Assembly (NCBI GenBank): GCA_022985045.1
Contig: CM040968.1
Span: 15,730,896 to 15,794,895 of the forward strand
DNA: 64,000 bases
From: Macadamia tetraphylla
Lineage: Eukaryota > Streptophyta > Magnoliopsida > Proteales > Proteaceae
Reading direction: 5' to 3'
Every line of letters starts with the position of its first letter. The stretch's first letter is position 1. The notes under the pieces were generated by a model. The model was not told the DNA's origin. It did not search any database and was given only the letters and a program-made list of their open reading frames with translations. Positions 33,080 to 44,800 of this stretch are shown in pieces. Both the position numbers and the translations under genes were made by a program.

Positions 33080-34240
33080 AAAAAGTCAGATAAACTATTA
33101 GTACTACCTTTAATAAATTCAATATTAAAATCAAAGACAGAGAGTAGGGACTACCATCGAGCGAAGATTTGTTTTGAGGTAAGATTTTTGATATCTTTCT
33201 TATGGACATCCTTTGCTGCCTTATAGTCAATTCTGACTAAAAAATGTTGATTAAGAAGATCACTTTCAAATTTGGTTATACACAGAACAAGTGAAAGAAT
33301 CTCTTTTTTTATTGTTGAATATTTTTGTTGAGTGGGCTTCCAAGTACCCAAAGTAAAGCGTACTAGAACTTCGTTTGGAAGATTATGACATCTTTGCTTC
33401 AAGATACCACTATATCCAAATTCAGATGCATCGGTTTCAACAATTTTAAAACAATCAGGTCGTGCTAAGCTTAAGCACGGGAGTGTTTTAGCTTTAAGCT
33501 TGATTTTACGAGAATCAGTATGTACAGTTGTCCATGGTTCAGGCTGTTGTTTAAGCCGATTTAACAAAGGTTTGGCATCCTTAGCTAAGTCCTTATAGAA
33601 CTCAGCAATGTAATTTAGGCTACCAAGAAACCTTTGGAGTTGAGTCTTATCTGTTATTTCATCAGAAAATTTATCAACAAACTGAATAGCTCGTTCTATG
33701 GGAATGATAGATCCAAAAGAGATGTAGTGTCCCAAGAATCGAACATTAGTTTGAAATAAATTTATTTTCTTTGCAGAAACAACAAGTCCTGCTTGTCGAA
33801 TAACAGAAAAGAAGAGATTTAAATGTTTCCAATGTTGGGAAATGTCCTGTGAATATATAAGGACATCATCAATATATACAATTATAAACTGTGAATATTG
33901 ATTGAAGATTTGATTCATAATATTTTGAAATTCAGATGGAGCCTTTTTAAGATCAAAAGGCATAACATTCAATTCGTATTGGCCGAATGGGACAACGAAA
34001 GCTATTTTATACCTATCGGTCTCTCCTATCTGAATTTGCCAGTATCCAGACTTCATATCAAACTTAAAAAATACGTGAGAGGCGTATAGTCTATTGAGAA
34101 GATCCCTCTTATTTGGGATAGGATACCGGATCTATTTAAGAACCTTATTTAAAGGTTTATAGTTTATGACAAGTCCGGGTGCACCTCTTTCAATCTCAGC
34201 ATTATTGTTCATAAAATGCAGTGCATCTCCAGGGGGACTT
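33080..34240 (-). pseudogene. Viral reverse transcriptase and RNase H
   Basis: A long open stretch (34056-33151) carries RT motifs: FDLKKAPSEFQ, the catalytic YIDD (33865-33876), FLGHYIS, and then RNase H with VETDASEFGYSG (about 33405-33440) and the Glu and Asp motifs KKEILSLV and RIDYKAAKDV. The RT start lies upstream near 34240, separated by a stop near 34130. This is the best preserved part of the fossil. Confidence 0.92.
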
Positions 34241-34499
34241 ACTTGGTCTAATAAGACCTTTAGCAATTCTTTTGACAAGTTTCCCTTAAAAGATCAGGCA
34301 TTTGAGCTGCCCGAGCTTTAGTAGGAATCTGGTGTTCGAAAAAGGTGTCTTCATATGGAAGAGTAATAATATGAGTTTTCTTAGACCAGAAAACAGTTGG
34401 AATATCTGACAGACTTCCTTTTCAAGTTGAGCTTAAAAAGTTTTAACTTGAACTTGAAAACTAGGGTCATTAATTTTTTATTGTATACTCTTTTATTGA

Positions 34500-35290
34500 A
34501 TTTCAGATGATAAATAGCATATAAACTTTTCTTTGGACTGAACTTTAGCCCGAATTTCATTCACCGTATGAACCTTAGGAGGTTCAATGAAATGAAAGGT
34601 GATAGGGTGATTTTGAATCACCGAGTGAAAACCGATGGTGTTAATTTTTAATGGATACAACTGGGATAAGAATGGAGTATCGAGAGTACAAATTGAGAGA
34701 GTCTTTTTACCATTATAAAAGGAGTCTTTAGGCAGTGTCCATTAGTGCAGATAGAAGCAGAGGGGAGTTTATATCCAACCTGCATTCTATATCCATCAGC
34801 AGTAACCAATTTTTGAGCAGTCTTCTCAAAGAATTTGGAAGGTACAAGTCCTTTGTTAATACAATTAATATCTGCGCCTGAATCAATTAAGGCGCTTTTT
34901 TTAGGCTAAACTCATGATTAATAATGATGTCAATCATTACATGCCATCTATGAATTTGAACCTATTAGATGGTTAAGACTTGAGCGTCATCAGAAGAAAC
35001 TGTAGCAGGAGTTACAGAGGTACTAGCTACTATATTTTGAGTTATTAGTAGATCCTTAAAGGAAGCTTCTTCGCCAGAATCTTGCTCAATGACCTGTTGA
35101 GTATTGTAAAGTTCAAGAATCTGAATTATTTGTTTAAGATCTCGAACTTCAGTTTTAACTTCATTGAGGTCCTGACGGAGTTCTTGAATAGTAGGTTCTC
35201 GGGTAAGGGAAGTAGCTTTAACCCGATTAATTATAGTTTTAAAACTATAATCTTGAACTGTAGGTTTATCAGGAACTGGGCTAAGCCTAG
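34500..35290 (-). pseudogene. Viral linker and aspartic protease
   Basis: Immediately inside the right TA run the minus strand reads an open linker with a coiled-coil-like stretch (REPTIQELRQDLNEVKTEVR, about 35125-35185), then the protease box ALIDSGADINCIN (about 34858-34895), with the catalytic Asp kept. Frame changes occur near 34910 and 34750. Confidence 0.85.
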
Positions 35291-35315
35291 TATATATATA
35301 TATATATATATATAT
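35291..35315. repeat. TA microsatellite at the right viral junction
   Basis: A 25-base TA run abuts the other viral end, mirroring 24629-24662. Confidence 0.95.
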
Positions 35316-35576
35316 TTCCTAATCACTCCCAAACTCATTTTAGGCCTACCCCTGACTCTTTTAGCTCATTCAATCTGAATCAAATCACTCCCATTTTATT
35401 AGAGCATCTAAGGCCTCTGTTATATACAATCATGCACTCATGCACCTCAAACAACCTTCCCACAACTTATATCATATATCAAAGCTATCCCAAAATCAGA
35501 TCTAATTTTATCATTCTTTACTTTATCCTTCATAGTTTTACTATATATCCATCTTAACATCGTATTTCAATTACAC

Positions 35577-38330
35577 TAAGGCCCATTTAATAACATTTTC
35601 GAAAACGCGCTTTTTCATTTTTATGTTCCGAGACACAGAAAAATGGCCCCAAAACCGTTTGACAGACCTGTTTTGTTTCACCCATTTCTTGAAACATATA
35701 TTGAAATTGATGGCAATTTTTTGTGCAAGAAACGAGAATGGAGAAACTAGTTAAGACTTGTTTTTTTTGTTTTTAGAAATGACTTGGAGCCAACAATTTG
35801 GGAAAAACCCAAATAAAAAATGGATCAAATCCATTACACTCCTACCTCTTCTCAAACCCATACACGTGTCTCCTCTCATCTCCCAACTCCTTTTTCTGAG
35901 CGTTGCAACTAGAGCTCGTCTTCTTCCCAAGAGCAGCTACGACTAGGTAGGGAAAATCTCCTCCATCGTTGTGTCTACTAAGGGTGTCAATCGGCCCGGA
36001 ACCAAGTATTCAGTCCGATTTTGGTTTATGCTCCAAGGAGTGTTAGTGTGATACAGTACCAGACCAAGTCTCGTCTCGGTTCTAAAAAATCATTACTCAT
36101 ACTGAACCTATCTGGTTATGGTATGGTTTCGGACCTATCCGGTTCTGGTATGGTTTTGGTTCCTATTTGGGTTTTGTATTCGGTTCTTATTTGATTCCAA
36201 TATCCAATTTTAAATTCGATTCTGCTATACAAAAGACAAAATACAAATGCTCATTCACTAGGTTGGTCTTCCCCAACAAGGGAGGGTTTTAAACTTAGAT
36301 GATAACTATAACTCTATAAGACAAATTAAGAGATTAATTACGTTAGGTTTCTATTTAAGTTACATCAAGTTTTTAGTTTTTAAAAAGAGGAAAAAGTTAC
36401 ATCAAGTTATTTGGTTCGGTTTCGGTTAGAACCGTCGGTTCTTGACATAGATCCCGATCCGGACCGAACCAAATTATAAACACTCATTTCCGATCCAAGA
36501 TGTTACCATATTATAATTGATTTGGTTCCGTTCAGGGTATTCAGTATGTAACTGGATTCGGTTTGTTTTGGTTCCAATTTTACACCCTTGGCATCTATTT
36601 TGTTCTCTGACGGCCCCAAACCGATACCTCAAGCCTCCTAATCTGACGCGTAAAGCTTCTCTGATCTGTGGCTTTGACTTTGGTTCTTCCATCTTAAAAC
36701 GCAGGGAGCATCTCATCTTCAAACCCATTTGTTGTTGTCACATTATGAGTTTAATCCTTCTCTAAACTCAAATCTCTACACTTAAGCTCTAAAATATAGG
36801 TATTTAGGGCTATGCTTATGATTTAGGACTTCTCGAGGGTATTTATCAGAAGCTCTAACTTGCATTTGATTTATGGGTTCTCTGACGATTTAAGGCTTCT
36901 GATTTGGGGGCTTTTTCCTATGTGGGTTTAGTAAAAAGTTGGCTTAGGCTTGAGTGCTTGAGATTGTCTCTGCTCCAAAAACATGGGCTTCATTAGATTT
37001 CAATTGTTGATTGTTTGACCTTCTCTTTGATGTTTTCGCATGTAAAGTTTATCTAAATTTGATCTCGATTGCTTGAAAGATTTTGTTCACAATACTTATT
37101 GATTCTTCTATTTTGGCTAATGAATAGGAGCATATTTAAGTCTTAATTATACTTTTCCTTTTTCTTGGGAGTCTTATGATGGCTTCTACCACAATCGTTT
37201 TTTAGACTATCTATGTGACAACCACACTTCTTAGGAGGTACAGAGACGGCTAAGCTTTCTTATCTCAAATATGATATGCATTGTTTATGTTTAATAGATA
37301 TTTTCTAGTGAGACCTAGATTGCTAGATGCGTGTAGAGTTTATTTGTAATGCATTGTGTAATAGATTCGCAACAATATGCAAGGTCATAATATTAGTAGA
37401 TAATACTTTAATTGTCCAAGACATTACACTTTTTTCATGTGGGTGGATGCATTTAGATTATGTGAATGTGGAGAAGGACAATGAAAGGTACACATCACAA
37501 AAACTAAAGCAAACTATAGCCGAAAATTCTAGTATTGCCTAAATTCAACTGGGGTATAACTTTATACACAAGCTATTGTAGAGTTTCCTTATTGTTAAAA
37601 ATTAATGTACTACTTCACTTTAATGACTATAAATAACTTTTGTGTTTGGCCTCGGCCCTAGATCGAGGTTGTAAATTTTTCAGATGGATTACTAATGATA
37701 TCAATTCCCCTAATACCAATCCTAGCTTACATTCAACTGATTATGCAGGAACCTCAAAACCTAAAGCTCATTCACCTTCATTGTCTCCCTCCTCTAATTT
37801 TGTCAAGGGATACTTACAAAAACAATACAAGGTGAGGAGGAGAATAAAAGAATTCTAAAAGAAGAGATTGAAGACTCAGAGGAAAAGACAAGGATATTTA
37901 AGATATCCTTGATGTTGTTGACAAGTTGGACTTAAATAAAAGAGGCAATTCAACCCCTAATAGGCCCGTTGTTTAACACATTCTATTATAGACATTGATA
38001 GTTTGGGATTGTGATAACTCATATAGTATACTAAATAATGTTATATTAGTTAAAATGAAAATTATTGCATAGTTTGAAAATTTGAAATTTGAGAAATTGT
38101 GTTGGACCTTATTGGGTTATGCCTTTGTAATATTTATGTCAATTTGGTAATTAATGGTAATAACAATGTCTGCAAGAAACATTTCTAGAAGTATGTGTCA
38201 TCAAACAACAATATTTGCAATAAACGATTCCAAAACTGGTTCATTAAATACTTTTTTCAACAAAAAAATCTGTTTCTGTGGGAGAACTCTTTCTACATAA
38301 ACAACATAACTATTATCAAATGGGCCCTGA
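35577..38330. mobile_element. 2.75-kb TIR element, GGGCCC family, copy 2
   Basis: 35580-38327 is bounded by ggcccatttaataac and its inverted partner ttatcaaatgggccc, with TAA (35577-35579) and TGA (38328-38330) as a diverged 3-bp duplication. It has no recognisable transposase. It contains a hAT-type MITE (35979-36590) and gene-like, GC-richer stretches (about 35840-35960, 36595-36740). Short open frames at 37327-37542 and 37640-37858 match nothing I recognise. Confidence 0.68.
35971..36598. mobile_element. hAT-type MITE, TAAGGGTGTCAAT family, copy 1
   Basis: 35979-36590 starts taagggtgtcaat and ends attttacaccctt. Flanks gtgtctac (35971-35978) and gcatctat (36591-36598) agree at 5 of 8, all differences transitions. 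The interior has ggttcggtttcgg-type runs and no ORF. Confidence 0.62.
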
Positions 38331-38410
38331 GTTTATCTATATAATGTCAGTTAATTATCCAACAAGTTGTGTAATTGCATCATAACCGGTTGTATGATGA
38401 ATTAAATATA

Positions 38411-40440
38411 ATGCGTATTTGAAGCCATAGAGATGATCATCAAACAAGTCAAATGCAATAACGGACTAGAGCTTCTCCCCTATGCAACTTTGATTGCAAG
38501 AGTGATGAGAGCTTTGTAGTTGCAGTGTTATTGCTATGGTAGAGATGGTATTGGCCATCGTTACCAAAAAAAAAAAAAAGACATGGTATTGACCATTCAC
38601 AGATATAACTTTAGGTATATTCTAACCCATCAAGGTAGGTAGCTCATATAATCTTTGAATATAAACACAATATACTTAGTGCACAAGCTAGGAGATTGTG
38701 TTTTTTTTTGTGTGTGATGTCCCTGACGATCTTCGTCTCTGGGCTTCCTACCATGAGCCTCTCTATCTCTATCTTCATAGACCCAAACAAGCCGAGTTCA
38801 CTCGTGCATCTGCACCCTCATCAATCTCTTCTGCTACCCGTTGATAGTTTATCCTTGCAACCCATTATCTCCGCCCCTCTGCACCTTCCCCACATGACTC
38901 GACTTACAATTCCCCTATTAACAAACCACCAAGAACCCTCCCACGCCATTTGTGATCTCCCATGAGTTGTCAACAATATCACCTCTTTGTTTGCACTCTC
39001 TCCAACCCCATCCCATGTCCCACAGTATCCTCTTGCCCCACATCTCGATGTCTCCCTACTTCACCTTCGCAACATCCAATTCATATTGCATATCTCTCTC
39101 TTGCAAAAGCCCTATGTCTTTGATACAAAAACCCTTTGATAAATAAAACCTTAATATCTATCAGCCTCAAACTTCCATTTCTCCTTTCCCTCAATCACTT
39201 TTTTAGTTACGAAGAAGAGTTTAGTAAGGTACAAAACACAATAAAGATGATCAATTAGGCACAGACAATAATTGACTAGCCAGGTAGAGTTGTCCAAGGA
39301 GAGAGGGGGCGCGGGTGGGGGTGGGCGTTACAAAAGAGGTGGCTCACGATAGATGGGAAGACTAGGGTGAGAGGTGGTAGTGGGGTGCAGAGTGGGGGGA
39401 GATGCTGGAAAGCGGCTACCAAAGTGCGGTGCTACCAAAGGGACTATAAGAGGGGAGGGGAGGTAATTTAGAGATTTAGAATTGGCATGAGAGAAAGAGA
39501 GGTGAAAATTTGCATCTTTAATTTATATAAGAAAACACATAAAATTTTCCATTAAAATTAAGAAAGTGAGTGTTTTATCACTATTCGTCTTGCTTCTACC
39601 CCGATTGTCAAAGAAAGGGGTCCTAAGTCTCCTGACTACAAAGATAGTAGAAAATTTTATTTTAAGTTGTGGTAGCCTTTGGAAATCTCCTCTACATCCA
39701 AAATTCAAAGTCTTTCTATATAAGGTAAATGTTAAATCATGGACTCCATGCTAGAGCCAATCTTTCCAAATTCCTTCAAATTGAATATTTCCTCCAAACC
39801 TTAGTTGACTAATATTTCATGATTAAAAATGAATTTTTTCACTTTTCATTTATGTTTTTTCCATAACTTGTGTCAAATTAAGTAAGGCTTCCACCCCCGA
39901 CAATATTATGGTTAATATTAACAGGTGGGTCCAAGATATACTTCTCATCACTCCCATTAACTTATGTGAGACTTAACTTGATCTTAATCGGATGACTGTT
40001 TGGCCAATGTATCAAGCTCTAATATTAAGAACATCATGTATCCTTGTTTGTGATGGGAGCTATATGGCTGGTTTGAGTACGGTAGGACGGGCCACTGCTG
40101 TTTTAAATATTGGCTTTTAGATTGATGATTCCCTAAGCTCTGGATTTGTAGGGAGAGCATAAGAATCTGTAGATCAAAAAGGATTATCGAAGTAGTGTTA
40201 TATTCCATCTTTGATAGCTAAATTTAGAAAAAATTAGGTATCATCACCATCACAATTTGGACAGACTGTGAGGAGCTGGTTAATCCATTCCATCACGACC
40301 AAGGTTGTTGGCCTTGGATTTTGTTGGAATTAATTTATTTGGTGAAGGATTTTGTATCAAGCCATGTTGCTTTGCTTGAATGAATTTCTTTTCTGATGAA
40401 AGGGAAAATGTCATCCGAACTAGCGGTATAGGTAGCACTC
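38411..40440. other. Intergenic, no supported gene
   Basis: A C-rich stretch (38700-39150) has open frames on the plus strand, but no family is recognised. A G-rich block lies at 39305-39450. A weak RNase H-like segment (LVCDGSYMAG, about 40045-40075) may be an L1 relic. Confidence 0.35.
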
Positions 40441-40800
40441 TTGATTATTTATGATTGATGGTGTAGAAACGCAATCCTAAAACTATCCAGAAGATAATAA
40501 AAAAACAAAATAAACAATTCACATATATTTATGAGGTTCGACAAGGTTGCCTACATCTTTGGTGAGATGAGATTTTACTTCACTATCAATGGAGAAGAGG
40601 GTTACAATGCTCGTCCTCACATTTCTCAGTATTGCTTGCATTACAGGGATCATCGTCCTGTTTGTCGAGGCGTTGCACTAGTACTCCCTGAATTAAACTG
40701 TGACATAATACAAGACATCGTACACCAACAGATGGATGGTATGAAAAGAGGAGTTGTTAATGTCACACTTGTCACTGTTGCACCACTAGCTTAGAGACTT
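40441..40800 (+). repeat. Possible retroelement fragment
   Basis: The segment gaggttcgacaaggttgcct near 40530 and the downstream open frame to 40794 look like a repeat common near plant LTR elements. It is identified from general resemblance only, and no termini were found. Confidence 0.3.
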
Positions 40801-41211
40801 TTTCGCTTTTCTCATTAAAATTTTAAGAAAAAATGATTTATGTGGAAAGACGTGATCTTTGTGCTGTGACACATGGTAGGTTGAAACGATGATCCACCCC
40901 ATTAAATATAAAATTATGCCCTAATTGATATATTTTTTTTTGTGCACTCCCATTGGCCCTGCTCCTCTTCCACACGAAACTTTTTTTTAAATATTTTGGA
41001 ATAAGCTCAAAAGTCAGCAAAATTTACTCTAGCTACCAGCAATAACTTGAGACACTTGACACTCTGATTGATTCCGTATTAACACAATTATCATGCTACT
41101 AGGTAGCGATGCCCAACCCATAATTTAGATTGGACTGAATTTTTGTAGGTAATCTTTACAAAAAAAGGAAGAAAGAGCCAAGACTCATCCACTCTTGTTT
41201 TCATAATAAGT

Positions 41212-41271
41212 CAGATTTAGGGTGGCTTTGTCTCATAATAACAGATTTAGGGTGGATTTGTCTCATAATAA
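41212..41271 (+). repeat. 30-bp tandem duplication
   Basis: cagatttagggtggctttgt... at 41212-41241 is repeated at 41242-41271 with one or two differences. Confidence 0.85.
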
Positions 41272-41379
41272 TTTGAACTTTGTAGTCGAAGTTCTTGGAA
41301 GTTGTGTTTTTAGGCTATCACAAATCCACATCAAACAAGTACATTTGGCGTTTTCAGATTCGAGTAAGTGTAGGCAGAA

Positions 41380-42613
41380 ACAGAACGGATGGAGTGCATG
41401 AGCCTTGCTTATTTTTGCCCTTTTGTTGAACATACCGTGTTTCTTTGGATAGTGAATTTTTTGCTTTACCTGAAAGTGAAAATGCGAGAAGGCTATTCAG
41501 TTCACCTCTCTACTCTCTGTCTCTCCCGCACTACAGTCCACAGCCTCAACAACGAGAATGATCGAAGGTTTGAAGGAGGCAAGAGTTTCTTTCGTAACTT
41601 CCTTTTTATTCATGAATCGTTTTTTGAACATTCCTGTTTCTGGGCCCTGCATTTGCTATTTTGCTTTAAAGAACTGAAGTTTTTGTGCAGTTTCTTCTTT
41701 AATAGGAACCCTTTCTTTCCTCTTTAGATATAGATAAATTCTTTGTTTCCCTATTCGACCTTTGCAATCCACAGTTGATTAATGATTGACATATCTGTTA
41801 ATCTGTAAGGACTTTGAGAAATATGCTTGTGGGTTATTTCACTTTTGAATCTGTCTTTGAAACCAATTCTTAGGGGCCTCTGGATTTATGGACTTTGCCA
41901 CTCAAAGGAACCATGGTAGGATTGAATGTTTACAGTTTATTTTCTGAAGATACCCATTTTGTTCTGTTTGGGCATCTTCCAGCCATATTTGGAAGAACAG
42001 TTTCAGAAAGTCGTATAAAGAGTACTGATTGGGGGAGATAAGTTGGCAAAAACCCAAATAGACCCAAAGAACTTAGTTATTTCAGTTGAGATAAACTGAG
42101 GAGAACACTGAGGCTAGTATTTATTTAATTTTAGAGGGTGTAAATTGAAACACCTTTCAACTGCAGAAGTAATTTCTAGTTATCAATAAATGGTAATTTT
42201 TTATAAATTTCCATTAATTTTGTGGAAATTTTGATAAATGACTGTAAATCATGTTAGTCATCTGCAATACTAGGTTTTGCTTTTTTTTTGGGGGGGGGGT
42301 GGGGTGTGGGGGTGTTTATTCAAGGATTAGTTGAGTTTAGTTTACTTTAGTTTCTTTGGAAATTTCTTTTCCAATTAGAACTCATTTGCTTCCACAACAT
42401 TTACAGGGAGGAAGGCAATTGTTGCACACTTGTCTAGTTTGGACCGTCTTTTTGACCTGCTTCTGTCCTATTTTTCTTTCAACTCTTTTGAAATATTCAT
42501 ATCCAAATGGATTTGAAAAGTAGAGATTGGAGACAGAAGTTGCACTCACCAGTTACCTCATTTGGATTTATTGGTTTTTGGAGAAAGTGTTGAATTTGAG
42601 GACACTGAAACAA
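41380..42613 (+). other. Probable 5' region of the J-like protein gene
   Basis: A pyrimidine-rich leader-like stretch (41500-41565) followed by a possible GT donor near 41570 suggests a 5' UTR exon and intron before the coding exon at 42614, as is common in this family. A T/G run lies at 42283-42312. Splice sites were not fixed. The open frame at 41389-41727 is probably not coding. Confidence 0.35.
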
Positions 42614-44800
42614 ATGTTTGAGATGAAACAAAGTAAGATTGCGGCTCTCCAAGAACAGAATATTGCGGAAAAGTTGGTGGTCAGCCTCGATTATGTTAGT
42701 GCAAGGGACAAATTACTCAAAGCCCAAGCACTGTTCCCAGAACTTGACAACATTGATTTGATGTTAATCGTCTGTGACATACTATGTGCTGCGAGCATGA
42801 AGTTTCCTGGGGTTGGTGTCGATTGCTATTGGGTTCTTCAGCTCCTTCCGTCAGCCAGTGACTCTGATGTAAAAGCCCGGTATCACAAGCTTATGAGCCT
42901 GCTACAACCCATCAAAACTAAGTTCCCTGGCACTGAATTGGCTCTTAGATTCATATGGGAAGCATACTCTGTGCTTTCAGATCGAGACAATCGTTCTGCA
43001 TTTGACTTGTATAGGAATGCAAGTTGGGAAGGAATTGGGACATCTTCCAATCAGGGAACCACGAATAAGGAATCTTTCCCTGCTGCTCAAAGCTTTTCTG
43101 GATGTGAAAGGGTTTCTACCAGTGATATTTCAGGTGGAAGCATTGGAGGGGTTTTTTCAAGATCGATGCTTTTGAAGAGCATGAACAGTAAAGAATCTAA
43201 TACACTAACTAGCCAAAAGACAGTTCAGCAACAAGGGGAGGTTAATCTGCAGAAAGGAACTCATCCAGCTCATCCAGAAAGTTTAAGTTCTCCATTGACA
43301 ATGCATTCTGCCAGTTCGTTGAGAAATCCGTCCTGGCCTTCAAAAGCTGTTGAAAGAAAAGGGCCTGGCCTTGTTTTTTATGACTTTGAAAACGATAGAA
43401 AGACTGAAGTCTTTGAAGTTGGCCAGATTTGGGCCGCTCAATATCAAGCGGTTGTTCCTCGTTGCTATGCCCAGATTAATGTCCACTTGAAGTCTGAAAT
43501 GAGTGTTTCATGGCTGAAACCTGTTCCTGTTACTGAAGATGAAAGAAGATGGTGTGAGGCAGGCTTGCCTGTGGCCTGTGGCTCATTTTATCTTGATCCA
43601 GATATGAGTGAAAAAATAATTACTGCCCCATTTCTTTTCTCTCATTTGAGCTCTTGGACTCATGGTATCACAGAGGAACAGTTTGAGATCTACCCCAAGA
43701 AAGGTGAGGTTTGGGCAATATATAAGGACTGGGACCTAGCTGAGTGGTCTTTAAATCCCAAAACAGCAGGAGGATGTAGATTTGAGATAGTGGAACTCCT
43801 CACAGATTATTCAAAGTATGTGGGTGCCCTCGTTGCGTGTTTGGTTAAGATTGACAAATTCAGAAGTGTCTACCAGAGGTGCACAAACGGTGAAAACCAG
43901 TTCTTTTGTATCACTCCAGACAATTTATATATCTTTTCCTACAAGATCCCAACATTTAGGTTTATGGGTGGAGAGCTGCAAGGGGTTGTAGCCGGTATGC
44001 TCGAACTGGACCCATTGGCCTTGCTTGACATTGCCCAAGATGATGCCAACCCTGACATCTTGATTGAAGAAGTTCCTAGGAATTTGTCTAGCTTCACACA
44101 CAATCCCCAATGCTTTCCATCCATGAAAACATATCCAGAAGACGAGTACTTGAATCCCACTTGGTCACAAAATGATTTTCTCTCAGATCAAATATGGGCT
44201 GTATACAGTGGTACAGATTTCATGCCTCGGTGTTACACCCGAATAAACAGTGTGGTTTCTGAGAGCCTAGTATGCGTTACAATCTTGGAACCTCAACCAA
44301 TTCTTTACAATGAGATTCACTGGCATAAAGAAAATCTACCAATTGTGGCTGGGATATTTAAAGCTGGCAGAACAACTTTGAACATGGAAATGTCATGGTT
44401 CTCCCATTCAGTCAACTGCCAACAGAACATCACTAAAACTTTGTACATGATATACCCAATGAAAGGTGAGTTTTGGGCAATGTACAAGAACTGTGACAGC
44501 AAATGGACGAAGTCTGATTATAACGATCACAAGTATCAGATTGTTGAAATCCTTTCAGATTTCTGTGAAGGGAGCTTCATTGTAATAGCCAAGTTGCTAG
44601 AGGTAAAGGGTTGCCTAACTTTCTTTCAAAGACAACATGTTGATGGGTTTGAGTTGACTCAAACAGTTTCAAAAACAGATATGCTTGCTTTCTCTCACAG
44701 GATTCCAGCTTTTATTGTGCATGGAATGTGTCGATATGGAATTCCAGAAGGTTCTTGGCATCTGGAAGCTAAGGCATTGCCACCCAAACGTGGCAAATAA
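42614..44800 (+). CDS. J-like domain protein with two DUF3444 domains
   Basis: Intact intronless ORF. The frame is open from an ATG at 42527, but 42614 (MFEMKQ) fits the family's start, giving 728 residues. Numbering from 42527: an N-terminal helical segment (about 35-95), a J-like domain (about 99-163, VDCYWVLQLLPSASDSDVKARYHKL to SAFDLY) in which the HPD tripeptide that stimulates Hsp70 is Gln-Pro-Ile (127-129), a Ser-rich linker, then DUF3444 twice (about 296-475, starting GQIWAAQYQ; about 551-728, starting DQIWAVYSG). Plant DnaJ/DUF3444 proteins are poorly characterised. Without HPD it is unlikely to act as a normal co-chaperone. Both DUF3444 copies keep the FS(H/Y)(K/R)IP ending. Codons and frame are clean, so it is probably expressed. 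Confidence 0.9.
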   Translation: MFEMKQSKIAALQEQNIAEKLVVSLDYVSARDKLLKAQALFPELDNIDLMLIVCDILCAASMKFPGVGVDCYWVLQLLPSASDSDVKARYHKLMSLLQPIKTKFPGTELALRFIWEAYSVLSDRDNRSAFDLYRNASWEGIGTSSNQGTTNKESFPAAQSFSGCERVSTSDISGGSIGGVFSRSMLLKSMNSKESNTLTSQKTVQQQGEVNLQKGTHPAHPESLSSPLTMHSASSLRNPSWPSKAVERKGPGLVFYDFENDRKTEVFEVGQIWAAQYQAVVPRCYAQINVHLKSEMSVSWLKPVPVTEDERRWCEAGLPVACGSFYLDPDMSEKIITAPFLFSHLSSWTHGITEEQFEIYPKKGEVWAIYKDWDLAEWSLNPKTAGGCRFEIVELLTDYSKYVGALVACLVKIDKFRSVYQRCTNGENQFFCITPDNLYIFSYKIPTFRFMGGELQGVVAGMLELDPLALLDIAQDDANPDILIEEVPRNLSSFTHNPQCFPSMKTYPEDEYLNPTWSQNDFLSDQIWAVYSGTDFMPRCYTRINSVVSESLVCVTILEPQPILYNEIHWHKENLPIVAGIFKAGRTTLNMEMSWFSHSVNCQQNITKTLYMIYPMKGEFWAMYKNCDSKWTKSDYNDHKYQIVEILSDFCEGSFIVIAKLLEVKGCLTFFQRQHVDGFELTQTVSKTDMLAFSHRIPAFIVHGMCRYGIPEGSWHLEAKALPPKRGK

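Larger units (their letters stand above)
24663..35290 (-). mobile_element. Endogenous caulimovirid (florendovirus-like) genome, circularly permuted
   Basis: Minus-strand order is aspartic protease, RT, RNase H, C-terminal ORF, intergenic promoter region, tRNA-Met primer site, movement protein, coat protein, zinc knuckle. Relative to the usual caulimovirid map (movement, coat, protease, RT) it is opened between the zinc knuckle and the protease, as expected if a circular viral DNA was captured. Removing the 2693-bp LTR and its duplicate leaves about 7.9 kb, one genome unit. Every ORF carries stops or frameshifts, so this is a fossil. The coat and RT segments place it nearest the endogenous florendo/petuvirus group, by recognition only. 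Confidence 0.9.
35468..38410 (-). mobile_element. RTE LINE remnant split by a TIR element
   Basis: 35468-35576 aligns with 11966-12060 (aaagctatcc...atctaatttt against agctactcct...gctctaattt). The LINE text resumes after the TIR element at 38331-38410 (gtttatctatat, ttatccaacaag, catcataaccgg), matching the continuation expected from the copy at 12060-12130. Confidence 0.65.

Noticed and set aside
36474..36765. Open frames on both strands of about 82-84 codons
   Set aside because: They straddle the end of the hAT-type MITE at 36590 and have no family resemblance.
41389..41727. 112-codon plus-strand frame near the J-like gene
   Set aside because: Pyrimidine-rich, no domain, with a likely splice donor within it; more consistent with a 5' UTR exon and intron.
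43925..44160. Minus-strand frames of 61 and 73 codons
   Set aside because: Antisense shadows of the intact DUF3444 coding sequence.
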